Source: Listeria weihenstephanensis (GTDB lineage Bacteria > Bacillota > Bacilli > Lactobacillales > Listeriaceae). From it: a DNA stretch of 64,000 nt. The stretch spans positions 756,036 through 820,035 of the forward strand of contig NZ_CP011102.1 in the NCBI RefSeq assembly GCF_003534205.1, given 5' to 3'. A model generated the notes under the pieces. The model was not told where the DNA came from. It was given only the letters and a program-made list of their open reading frames with translations, and did not search any database. Position 1 is the stretch's first letter. Each line of letters opens with the position of its first letter. Made by a program: the position numbers and the translations under genes. This document shows, one piece after another, positions 1-7,231 of the stretch.

Positions 1-1
1 A

Positions 2-835
2 AAAGATGAGAGCAAATACGAGCTTGCCGGTGTCGATCTAGCATATAAGGAAGTTTTGCGGATACCGCTGGAGGTTCGATTGGCACTTGAGGCGCCGCCA
101 TATATTGTTGGTACGAATGACTACAAGGGGACGTATGGCGGGACAGTTGCGAAGGTGAGAATTTTGAAAGATGGATTGGTGTTGAAACAGGCGGATTCGG
201 ATGGGTCAGCATACCAGTTCAAAGATATGAAAAGTCTGATTCGGGAAGATGGCAGTAAATATGAAATACTTGGAGTAGACAATAATTACAAACAGGTTGT
301 GCGCTTTCCGCTAGTCATCCAATCGATTCTAGATGTACCGGAATATACCGTTGGGGAAAGGGAGCTTGGCGGCGCGTATCAGGAGAACATTCAAGTTGTA
401 CGGTTATTTAAAGACGGCAAATTGGTGAAACAGGCGGATCTTGACACTGCGGCAAGGACGTATAAGCTAAAAGGAATAGATAATATTGTGTTGGACGATG
501 GCAGTAAGTATGAAGTAGTAGGGCTAGACGCGGGCTACAAAGAAGTCGTACGCATCGATTTGAAAGTTAAAGCTTTGCATGTAAAATTGACGCCAGAGCC
601 ATATACAATTGGCAATTCTGAACACAAGGGGACATATGAAGAACCAATTTGGCGCGTGCGTTTGTTAAAGGATAATGTCGTCGTTAAGCAATCTGATATG
701 GATACAGCCACGAAAACATATATATTAAAAGGGCTAAATAATATCGTGAAAAATGATGGGAGCAAGTATGAATTAATCGGTATTGATTCGTCGTATCGAG
801 AAATCGTGAGAATGGATTTCAAAGTTGGGATTTGA
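2..835 (+). CDS. C-terminal part of an Ig-like repeat protein (start lies before the window)
   Basis: The reading frame is open from base 2, so the true start is upstream of the window. It ends at TGA 833-835. Three complete units of about 80 residues follow one another. Each has a Y-x-x-G start, a K-GTY core, a V-R-L/I-x-K-D strand, a V-K-Q-A/S-D motif and a closing DGSKYE-(V/I/L)-x-G-(V/I)-D-x-x-Y-(K/R)-E/Q-(V/I)-(V/L)-R. This is the pattern of Listeria surface Ig-like repeats, which I believe Pfam calls a Big-type domain. The same unit recurs in the protein at the other end of the window. No sorting signal follows the last repeat, so this end of the protein is not sortase-anchored. The function of the missing N-terminal part cannot be judged. 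The gene converges on iap and shares a terminator with it. Confidence 0.85.
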   Translation, partial: KDESKYELAGVDLAYKEVLRIPLEVRLALEAPPYIVGTNDYKGTYGGTVAKVRILKDGLVLKQADSDGSAYQFKDMKSLIREDGSKYEILGVDNNYKQVVRFPLVIQSILDVPEYTVGERELGGAYQENIQVVRLFKDGKLVKQADLDTAARTYKLKGIDNIVLDDGSKYEVVGLDAGYKEVVRIDLKVKALHVKLTPEPYTIGNSEHKGTYEEPIWRVRLLKDNVVVKQSDMDTATKTYILKGLNNIVKNDGSKYELIGIDSSYREIVRMDFKVGI

Positions 836-840
836 ATGAG

Positions 841-875
841 AAAAAAGCAACAAGCGTCTGGCTTGTTGCTTTTTT
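841..875. terminator. Bidirectional terminator between the Ig-like gene and iap
   Basis: A perfect 15-bp stem (AAAAAAGCAACAAGC with its complement) closes a 5-nt loop, with an A-run on one side and a T-run on the other. It can end transcription from both convergent genes. Confidence 0.9.
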
Positions 876-885
876 GAATATATTT

Positions 886-2679
886 TTAGAAATTAGCTAC
901 GCGACCGTATCCAACAAGATATTTCGCCCAGTAACCAGATGAAATGTTATCGATTTTAACACCGTTGTCTTGTGCGTCGATCATTTGACCGCCACCAATG
1001 TAAATACCAACGTGTGCAATGCCGCTACCATAATCAAAGAATACTAGGTCGCCAGGTTGTGCTTGGCTCGCGCTGATTTTTGTAGAAGCTGCGTATTGTG
1101 ATCCCGATGTACGTGGAATCGAAATACCTGCTTTTGCAAATACATATTTTGTGTAACCGGAGCAATCGAATGTTGAAGGTCCGTTACCACCCCATGAATA
1201 AGGTTTTCCAAGGTGTTTTTGTGCTTCATTCATTAGCGAGCTGAAACTTGCTGTAGCTGATGATGAGCTATCGTTACCACTGTTGGAATTGTTATTCGAA
1301 CTGCTGTTATTGTTATTTGATGGTTTACTTACGTTTGAATTATTGTTGGAAGTGGAAGCTGTTCCTTTTACTTTCAAAACATCGCCAACTTGTAAGCTAT
1401 CACTTGAGGCATTGTTTAATGCTTTTAAGTTACTTACTGTCGTACCAAATTTTTGTGCGATTGTATAGTATGAATCGCCACTTTGGACTGTGTAGCTGGA
1501 TGTATTAGAAGTGTTCACAACAGGTTTACTTGGTTTATTGACGTTTGTTGATGTGTTTGTGTCAGGTTTTGATACGGTAGGTGTTGTTGGTTTTTCAGTG
1601 TCCGGTTTGTTCACGGTTTCTTTCACTGGTGCGGAACCTTTCACTTTTAAAACGTCGCCGACAACGATTGTATCGTTATCTAGACTGTTGATTGCTTGTA
1701 GGTTTGCAACGCTCGTACTGAAAAGTGTTGCGATTTTGGAAAGCGAGTCACCAGATTGTACCGTGTATGTAGATGCATTTGTATCTACTTGAACGACTGG
1801 AGCTTCGTTTTGTTCCACTTTTGGTGGTGCAACTGGAGCTGGAGTTTCTTCCTTCACTTCTTCTTGTAAAGCTTCTTTTTCTTGTGTTGGTGCAGTTTCT
1901 GTAACGGTTTCAGCTGCTTCTTCTTTCACAACTGGAGCAGTTACTTCTTTTTCAACGGCTGCGGGAGCTTGTGCTTCGCTTTGGTTTACTGCAAGTGTTT
2001 GACCAACGTAAATAGAGGAAGAGGATAGATTATTCCATGCGATCAAGTTTTGAACGGATACGCCATATTTGGTTGATAGTGCCCAAAGTGTGTCGCCGCT
2101 TTTTACTTTATGTGTTGTTGCGTCTGCTGCTACTTCTTGCTCAGCAGCTGGTTTGGCTACTTCTGCCTCAGCTTTTGGCGCAACTTCTGTTTCTGTTTTT
2201 TGTTCGGTTACTTCTTCTTGGGCGACAGGTGCGCTTGGAGCTGTTTCAACGACAGGTGCAGATGCGTCGGATAGGTATTTGCCATTAACAAAACCTGTTT
2301 TTCCGTCTGCAAGTGTGACTTTGTTCCAGCCATTTGCTTCTGTAGATTCCACTGTGACTTGTGTGCCACCTTTAATAGAAGTAAGAATCGTGTTATCAGC
2401 GCTTGGACCTTGACGAACGTTTAGCCAAGTCGCATTGACTGATTTTGTTACAGCTTCGGCTTCTTTAGAAACCTCTAATTTTTGACCTGGAAAAATGGTA
2501 TCTGAAGTTAATTTATTCGCTTTTTTTATAGTATCGACGTCAGTACCTGCTTTTTGAGCGATTCCCCATAATGTGTCGCCTGCTTGTACGATGACCGTGT
2601 TAGCTGATGCAATAGTTGGTGCTGCGAAGGCTGTTACTGCGATTCCTGCAGTTGCCGTTGCGATTGCCGCCTTTTTCAT
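886..2679 (-). CDS. iap: p60 family peptidoglycan DL-endopeptidase with four LysM domains
   Basis: Secreted murein hydrolase, 597 aa, needed in Listeria for septum cleavage. A signal peptide ending at about ASA (residue 26) is followed by LysM1 (27-70), a bacterial SH3 domain (about 82-139), LysM2 (190-232), LysM3 (302-346) and LysM4 (398-442). A Ser/Asn-rich linker leads to the NlpC/P60 domain (about 475-597). The catalytic Cys506 lies in FDCSGYTKY and His556 in [11 protein letters not shown]. monocytogenes p60 is about 484 aa with two LysM domains, so this copy has two extra wall-binding modules. Linkers between domains are rich in Pro, Glu, Val and Thr. The gene is divergent from secA2, and in Listeria p60 is a SecA2-dependent export substrate, which fits the neighbourhood. 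Confidence 0.96.
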   Translation of the reverse strand: MKKAAIATATAGIAVTAFAAPTIASANTVIVQAGDTLWGIAQKAGTDVDTIKKANKLTSDTIFPGQKLEVSKEAEAVTKSVNATWLNVRQGPSADNTILTSIKGGTQVTVESTEANGWNKVTLADGKTGFVNGKYLSDASAPVVETAPSAPVAQEEVTEQKTETEVAPKAEAEVAKPAAEQEVAADATTHKVKSGDTLWALSTKYGVSVQNLIAWNNLSSSSIYVGQTLAVNQSEAQAPAAVEKEVTAPVVKEEAAETVTETAPTQEKEALQEEVKEETPAPVAPPKVEQNEAPVVQVDTNASTYTVQSGDSLSKIATLFSTSVANLQAINSLDNDTIVVGDVLKVKGSAPVKETVNKPDTEKPTTPTVSKPDTNTSTNVNKPSKPVVNTSNTSSYTVQSGDSYYTIAQKFGTTVSNLKALNNASSDSLQVGDVLKVKGTASTSNNNSNVSKPSNNNNSSSNNNSNSGNDSSSSATASFSSLMNEAQKHLGKPYSWGGNGPSTFDCSGYTKYVFAKAGISIPRTSGSQYAASTKISASQAQPGDLVFFDYGSGIAHVGIYIGGGQMIDAQDNGVKIDNISSGYWAKYLVGYGRVANF

Positions 2680-3051
2680 ATTTATAAAACTCCTCTCTTA
2701 CTTTTAATGCTAGGTTTTCTTTTTTATACATACTCATGTAATACCCATTCTACGGGGAATTAAATTAAATTACAAATCGTGAAGGAATGATGGGCGCTAA
2801 AACTGTGAACACGCGGTGGTTTCTGTAATATTTCTGTAAAGAAGCAAAACAAGAACGTTTGTTTCGAATCGTGATAGAGCGCATTAACATGGGGATCGTG
2901 ATTGTAGCAATGTATATAATAGGCATATCAGACTTGCGCCCTAGGAAACCTGTTGGAAAACGGCAATAGATAAATTTAATCTAATTGTAATATTAGGTTT
3001 CGGTAGGTTTATGTAGCTTATTGTAAAAATCCTAAAAAGATCATAGTTTCT
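2680..3051. other. Long divergent intergenic region between iap and secA2
   Basis: No gene was found in this stretch. It carries the ribosome binding site of iap on the minus strand just upstream of base 2679, presumably the iap promoter, and a 7-bp inverted pair GAAACCT / AGGTTTC (around 2945 and 2995) separated by about 45 bases. No riboswitch or sRNA pattern was recognised. The length suggests a long iap leader or added regulation. Confidence 0.4.
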
Positions 3052-3081
3052 TTGGTTTTGCAATGGTTTCTAGGTTATAAT
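3052..3081 (+). promoter_or_regulatory. Probable SigA promoter of secA2
   Basis: TTGGTT (3052-3057) and TATAAT (3076-3081) are separated by 18 bases, just ahead of an AGGAGG ribosome binding site (about 3092-3097) and the ATG at 3107. Confidence 0.6.
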
Positions 3082-3106
3082 AGAAGATAATTAGGAGGCT
3101 TCAGAA

Positions 3107-5425
3107 ATGGCACAAAGTTATGATGATAGAAAAATAGTAAAAGCATACCGAAATTTAGCTCGTGAAGTAGTGAAGCGAGAGGATTTATATAGATTGATGG
3201 ACCAATCGGCATTGTGTGAGCAGACGCAATTTTGGATGAAAAAGTTTAGAGAGCGAGAGATTACGGAACGCGATCGTATTTATATTTTCACGTTGGTAAG
3301 AGAGGCAGCTAGACGCGTTATGGGGCTCGAGGCTGTGATGGTGCAGCTAATTGGGGCATTCGTACTTGGTGATGGCAAAATTGCGGAAATGAAAACGGGA
3401 GAAGGGAAGACGCTCGTTTCGCTGTTTGTGATGTATATTGAGGTTTTGCGTGGGAATAAGGTGCATCTTGTAACGGCGAATGAATATCTCGCCAAGCGTG
3501 ACCGTGAGGAAATTGGGCGCGTGCTGGAATATCTCGGTTTATCTGTGGGATTAAATATTTCTGGGCTTGATAAGGAACAAAAACAGGCGATTTATAAGGC
3601 GGACGTTATTTATGGCACGGCGTCGGAGTTCGGTTTTGATTATTTGCGTGATAATATGGTGCGGAAAACAGAGGATAAGGTCCAAACGGGGCTTGATTTT
3701 GTGCTGATTGATGAGGCGGATTCAATTTTGATTGATGAAGCACGGACGCCGCTTTTGATTTCGGACATCAAAGAGGAGAATTTGGAGCTATATAATGTCG
3801 CGGATAAACTTGTTCGGACGATGCTGACGGATGATTACGAAGTCGATGAGAAAAAGAAATTTGTCTGGCTGCATGATGCTGGAATCGAGAAGGCCGAGCG
3901 CTATTGGGAAATTGATTCGCTATACGCGGAGGAAAATCAGCCGTTACACCGAATCACGATGCTGCTCATGCGTGCTCATTTTTTGATGCATAAAGATAAG
4001 GATTATGTGGTTCTAGATGAGGAAGTATTAATTATTGATCCACATACAGGGCGAGCGCTGCCGGGACGACGTTTTAATGACGGTTTGCATCAAGCGATTG
4101 AGGCGAAAGAGGGCGTTGAGGTGCGTGAGGAATCGCGGACGCTAGCGACGATTACAGTGCAAAATTATTTCCGGATGTATAAGAAAATCTCAGGTATGAC
4201 GGGGACAGCGAAGACTGAGGAAGAGGAATTCCGACATATTTATAATATGGATGTTGTTGTTATTCCGACTCATTTGCGGGTAAATAGGGTAGATAATGAA
4301 GATGAGGTTTTTTACACGAAGGAGCAAAAAGGCGCGGCGATTGTTTATGAAGTTTCGTGGCGTTATGAACGAGGTCAGCCAATTTTGATTGGGACATCCT
4401 CGATTAAGAGTAATGAGTGGGTCAGCGAACTGCTTACGAAAGCGGGAATTCCCCACCAAGTGCTAAACGCGAAAAATCATGAACAAGAGGCAGAAATCAT
4501 TGCCCGTGCCGGTAAAAAAGGCATGGTGACACTTGCAACGAATATGGCGGGACGAGGCACGGATATTAAGCTCGACAAAGGTGTGTATAAACTCGGTGGC
4601 CTTGCCGTTATTGGAACAGAGCGCCATGAAAGTAGACGGATTGATTTACAGCTAATGGGACGTTCTGGGCGTCGTGGAGATCCCGGTTTTAGTAAATTTA
4701 TTTTGTCGCTAGAAGATGAACTTGTGGATCATTTCGATAATAAACGCTGGGAAAAGTACATTCGTCGGATGAAGCGGAAATACAATTTTGATGATAGGCC
4801 TGTGCATTCGCGAAAAGTACACCAGATGATTCTGGAGGCGCAAAAACGCTTGGAAGGTTCGAACTACGATATCCGGAAAGATCTGCTCGCGTATGATGAG
4901 GTCATTGATATTCAACGTAAAAAAGTGTATGAAGAGCGTGATCGGCTTTTAGGTGAAGGTAAGCTGGGTGCTTTTTCTGAACGAATTTTGCGGGATGTGG
5001 CGGAGGATGTATTTTCGGAGCGCGAGCCAGATTTAGATCTGCGTTACGCTAAAATGGGGGAATTGCTTGGTGGCACGAAATTCCCGCATTCTTTTGACCA
5101 AGTAACGTTGATGTCACAGGAAGACGCTGTCGAAGCACTTATTTTTTGGCATCGGAAACAGCGAGCGAAGTTCCCGTCTGAAACGATCTATCAAATCGAG
5201 AAGGAAGTCTATTTAAATCTGCTTGACCAAATGTGGGTGATGCACTTGGATCAAATGGTGCAGCTCCGAGAAGGGATTCATTTACGTGCATACGGGCAAC
5301 AAGATCCGCTCGTGATGTATCAAAAAGAAGGCGCGGAATTATTTACAAACTTCCAAGACCGCTATCATTTCTATTTTGCGCATGCTTTATTAGAACTCGA
5401 TCCAGAGGGGCTCGTTCTCGGTTAG
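3107..5425 (+). CDS. secA2: Accessory preprotein translocase ATPase SecA2
   Basis: Cytosolic ATPase motor of the accessory Sec pathway, exporting a subset of wall hydrolases such as p60. At 772 aa it is shorter than housekeeping SecA (about 840 aa) and lacks the C-terminal zinc-binding tail, as expected for Listeria SecA2 (about 776 aa). Visible motifs are Walker A (KTGEGKT, about residue 97-103), the DEAD-like Walker B (LIDEADSILIDEARTPL, about 200), an SSIKSNEWVS segment in the second nucleotide-binding fold, ATNMAGRGTDIKL and QLMGRSGRRGDPG. The start is preceded by AGGAGG at good spacing. The substrate gene iap is the divergent neighbour. Confidence 0.97.
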   Translation: MAQSYDDRKIVKAYRNLAREVVKREDLYRLMDQSALCEQTQFWMKKFREREITERDRIYIFTLVREAARRVMGLEAVMVQLIGAFVLGDGKIAEMKTGEGKTLVSLFVMYIEVLRGNKVHLVTANEYLAKRDREEIGRVLEYLGLSVGLNISGLDKEQKQAIYKADVIYGTASEFGFDYLRDNMVRKTEDKVQTGLDFVLIDEADSILIDEARTPLLISDIKEENLELYNVADKLVRTMLTDDYEVDEKKKFVWLHDAGIEKAERYWEIDSLYAEENQPLHRITMLLMRAHFLMHKDKDYVVLDEEVLIIDPHTGRALPGRRFNDGLHQAIEAKEGVEVREESRTLATITVQNYFRMYKKISGMTGTAKTEEEEFRHIYNMDVVVIPTHLRVNRVDNEDEVFYTKEQKGAAIVYEVSWRYERGQPILIGTSSIKSNEWVSELLTKAGIPHQVLNAKNHEQEAEIIARAGKKGMVTLATNMAGRGTDIKLDKGVYKLGGLAVIGTERHESRRIDLQLMGRSGRRGDPGFSKFILSLEDELVDHFDNKRWEKYIRRMKRKYNFDDRPVHSRKVHQMILEAQKRLEGSNYDIRKDLLAYDEVIDIQRKKVYEERDRLLGEGKLGAFSERILRDVAEDVFSEREPDLDLRYAKMGELLGGTKFPHSFDQVTLMSQEDAVEALIFWHRKQRAKFPSETIYQIEKEVYLNLLDQMWVMHLDQMVQLREGIHLRAYGQQDPLVMYQKEGAELFTNFQDRYHFYFAHALLELDPEGLVLG

Positions 5426-5505
5426 AAAGGAAATTACGTGAATTTAACGGGGAATTCTTGTAAAATGAACAAAGAGAAAAATAAAAAGGAAAGAGGGTAG
5501 AGTAA

Positions 5506-6672
5506 ATGAAAGAATCGCTGTCTAAGTTCAAGAAGCTTTTTATCGACAATAAATTTGTGCTGGGATTGCTAATTTTCCTATTAGTAGCGCTAGACATTTA
5601 TGTTTTAACAAAGATATCATTTATATTTGATCCGATCATGGTCATTATTGCCACGGTCGCGGCACCAATCATACTAGCCGGTATTGCATACTATTTATTC
5701 AATCCTCTCATTGATTGGCTTGAGAAAAAAGGCTGGAAACGTGGCTGGTCCATCGCTTTGCTATATGTTATTATCACAGGTCTGCTCGTACTCGTCTTTA
5801 GTTTTATTGTACCAGCTGTCAAAGAGCAAATTGTGAGCTTGGTGAAAACTTTCCCGTCTTACTGGGATAAAATCGTTGGGAAATTTAATGAGTTCTCCGA
5901 GTCACCGCTGTTTGATCAAGTAAAAGATAAGGTTCAAAATAATTTCAGTGATATTACGAAAGCTATTTCTGAAAAAGGCGGTACGTTTGTTAGTAGCGCT
6001 GTGGATAGCATTGGGAATGTCCTCGGAACGGTCACAGAAGTCGTGCTTGCTATTGTGACAATGCCACTCGTTTTATTCTATCTTTTAAAAGATGGCAAGA
6101 AGCTTCCAGACTATCTTTTGAGAATGCTACCGGTAAACTCGCGTGCGCATACACGTCAGGTTTTGCATGAATCAAACGGCCAAATTAGTTCGTATATTCG
6201 CGGTCAAATCATCGTTAGTTTCTGTATCGGGATATTGCTATTTATCGGCTACCTCATCATCGGTTTACCATACGCGTTGACGCTTGCGATTATTGCGGCA
6301 TGTACGAGTATTGTACCGTACTTAGGGCCAGCGATTGCGATTACACCAGCGATTATCATTGCGATTGTGACGTCGCCGTGGTTATTGATCAAGTTAATTA
6401 TCGTTTGGGTTGTCGTACAACTACTTGAAGGTAAATTCATCTCGCCACAAGTCATGGGTAAAACGCTCAAAGTGCATCCAATCACCATTTTATTTGTGAT
6501 TCTTGTATCTGGAAAACTGTTCGGTGTATTAGGCGTTATTTTCGCGGTACCAGGTTATGCGGTGCTTAAAGTTATTGTGACGCATATGTTCGTGTGGTTT
6601 AAACGCGTTTCTGGGCTGTACGGGGAACAACCAGAGAGCGATTATGTACCCGAAGAAACAACGAAAAAATAA
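5506..6672 (+). CDS. AI-2E family transporter (putative permease)
   Basis: Polytopic membrane protein of 388 aa with the layout of the AI-2 exporter / UPF0118 family. Two N-terminal hydrophobic segments (about 18-70) and a third near 80-105 come before an amphipathic soluble stretch (about 110-165). The remaining hydrophobic segments lie between about 165 and 365. The late motif SIVPYLGPAIAITPAIIIA (about 265-285) is typical of the family. The substrate is unknown, as members have been linked to autoinducer-2, sodium/proton exchange or other solutes. It lies 80 bases after secA2 with its own ribosome binding site (AAAGAGG) and could be co-transcribed with it. A downstream sRNA-like transcript follows. 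Confidence 0.85.
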   Translation: MKESLSKFKKLFIDNKFVLGLLIFLLVALDIYVLTKISFIFDPIMVIIATVAAPIILAGIAYYLFNPLIDWLEKKGWKRGWSIALLYVIITGLLVLVFSFIVPAVKEQIVSLVKTFPSYWDKIVGKFNEFSESPLFDQVKDKVQNNFSDITKAISEKGGTFVSSAVDSIGNVLGTVTEVVLAIVTMPLVLFYLLKDGKKLPDYLLRMLPVNSRAHTRQVLHESNGQISSYIRGQIIVSFCIGILLFIGYLIIGLPYALTLAIIAACTSIVPYLGPAIAITPAIIIAIVTSPWLLIKLIIVWVVVQLLEGKFISPQVMGKTLKVHPITILFVILVSGKLFGVLGVIFAVPGYAVLKVIVTHMFVWFKRVSGLYGEQPESDYVPEETTKK

Positions 6673-6682
6673 ATCAAATGAA

Positions 6683-6728
6683 ATTCTCATAAAGAACACA
6701 AGGGAATCTCATCGAATGCCTGTAATAT
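6683..6728 (+). promoter_or_regulatory. Promoter and upstream direct repeat of the sRNA candidate
   Basis: A -10 like TAATAT (6723-6728) sits about 7-8 bases before the expected transcript start. Upstream are two similar octamers, ATTCTCAT (6683-6690) and AATCTCAT (6705-6712), spaced 22 bases, or about two helical turns. That spacing suits an OmpR-type response regulator. No good -35 is visible, which would fit an activated promoter. Which regulator binds is not known from the sequence. Confidence 0.4.
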
Positions 6729-6735
6729 AGGGAAT

Positions 6736-6833
6736 GTAAACAAGGAACACAGTTAGTTTTACCCCCCTTTTTCTAACTGCGAATCCTTAAACTCCTTTTT
6801 TGACCAGCTCCCCCCTAGAGCTGGTCTTTTTTT
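6736..6833 (+). ncRNA. Candidate LhrC-like small regulatory RNA
   Basis: A short region of about 100 nt has the architecture described for Listeria LhrC family sRNAs. The first stem-loop (AGTTAG/CTAACT, 6751-6778) carries a pyrimidine-rich loop with six C in a row. A single-stranded pyrimidine stretch with ATCC and CTCC follows (about 6779-6800). The intrinsic terminator has a 9-bp stem (GACCAGCTC/GAGCTGGTC, 6802-6825), a CCCCCTA loop and nine T. LhrC RNAs use such CU-rich motifs to cover AG-rich Shine-Dalgarno sequences. The architecture is seen directly, but the family assignment is inference from memory. It could instead be an unrelated short transcript. Confidence 0.55.
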
Positions 6834-7165
6834 TTGTGATCAGATGAATAAAAATACATAAATTCGTATAAAAATAAATGATTTTGTCATGAAAAGAATA
6901 TTGTCTGAGATGTGAACGTCCCCTATTTATATAGAAACATTAGCTGGTAATTTAATGACATGTCCACTAGAACGGCGATAAGATATAAGTAGGAACAGAA
7001 TTAAATGTAATAATGAAAACCTAAATTAAGTAATGTATAGAGAGGCGGGGGATATAAAGCTTTAGGGCAGGAGTAACAACAGTAGGGATTTCTTCATTAA
7101 GGGTAGATAGGCGAGAGAGAAAAGTCTACCACAGCATAATGATGCAACACTGATGCTACAGAATG

Positions 7166-7179
7166 TGTGATACATCACA
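7166..7179. promoter_or_regulatory. 14-bp perfect dyad upstream of the CotH-like gene
   Basis: TGTGATACATCACA is two perfect 6-bp inverted half-sites around AC. The length and half-site resemble Crp/Fnr-family boxes, with TGTGA and TCACA halves but a 4-base gap instead of 6. It ends six bases before an AAAGGAGG Shine-Dalgarno, so a protein bound here, or the hairpin in RNA, could affect expression. Which regulator, if any, is unknown. Confidence 0.35.
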
Positions 7180-7184
7180 ATAGA

Positions 7185-7225
7185 AAAGGAGGATATGACT
7201 ATTTTACATGAAAATCGATGTATAA
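7185..7225 (+). other. Strong ribosome binding site followed by a five-codon open frame ahead of the CotH-like gene
   Basis: AAAGGAGG (7185-7192) is followed at 15 bases by ATG 7208, which is in frame with the large gene but ends after five codons (M-K-I-D-V-stop, TAA 7223-7225). The only other nearby ATG (7195) is too close and out of frame. The large gene then starts at ATG 7232 or 7244 without a Shine-Dalgarno of its own. This could be a leader peptide with translational reinitiation or a nonsense mutation shortly after the original start. Confidence 0.45.
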
Positions 7226-7231
7226 ATAGTT

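Larger units (their letters stand above)
6673..7231. other. 560-base intergenic region with an sRNA candidate and the cotH-like leader
   Basis: No long gene is present. The first part holds an LhrC-like RNA candidate with its own promoter and terminator (6683-6833). The second part (about 6840-7231) holds the leader of the large surface protein gene, including a 14-bp dyad and a strong Shine-Dalgarno that precedes a five-codon open frame. All three are listed separately. Confidence 0.6.

Noticed and set aside
1260-2413. Several plus-strand open frames over iap
   Set aside because: They lie opposite the low-complexity linkers and LysM repeats of iap, have no ribosome binding sites and give hydrophobic or Leu/Ser-rich nonsense; they are shadows.
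2940-3030. Possible riboswitch-like folding in the iap/secA2 intergenic region
   Set aside because: Only one 7-bp inverted pair with a 45-base gap was found, with no conserved core of a known riboswitch class.
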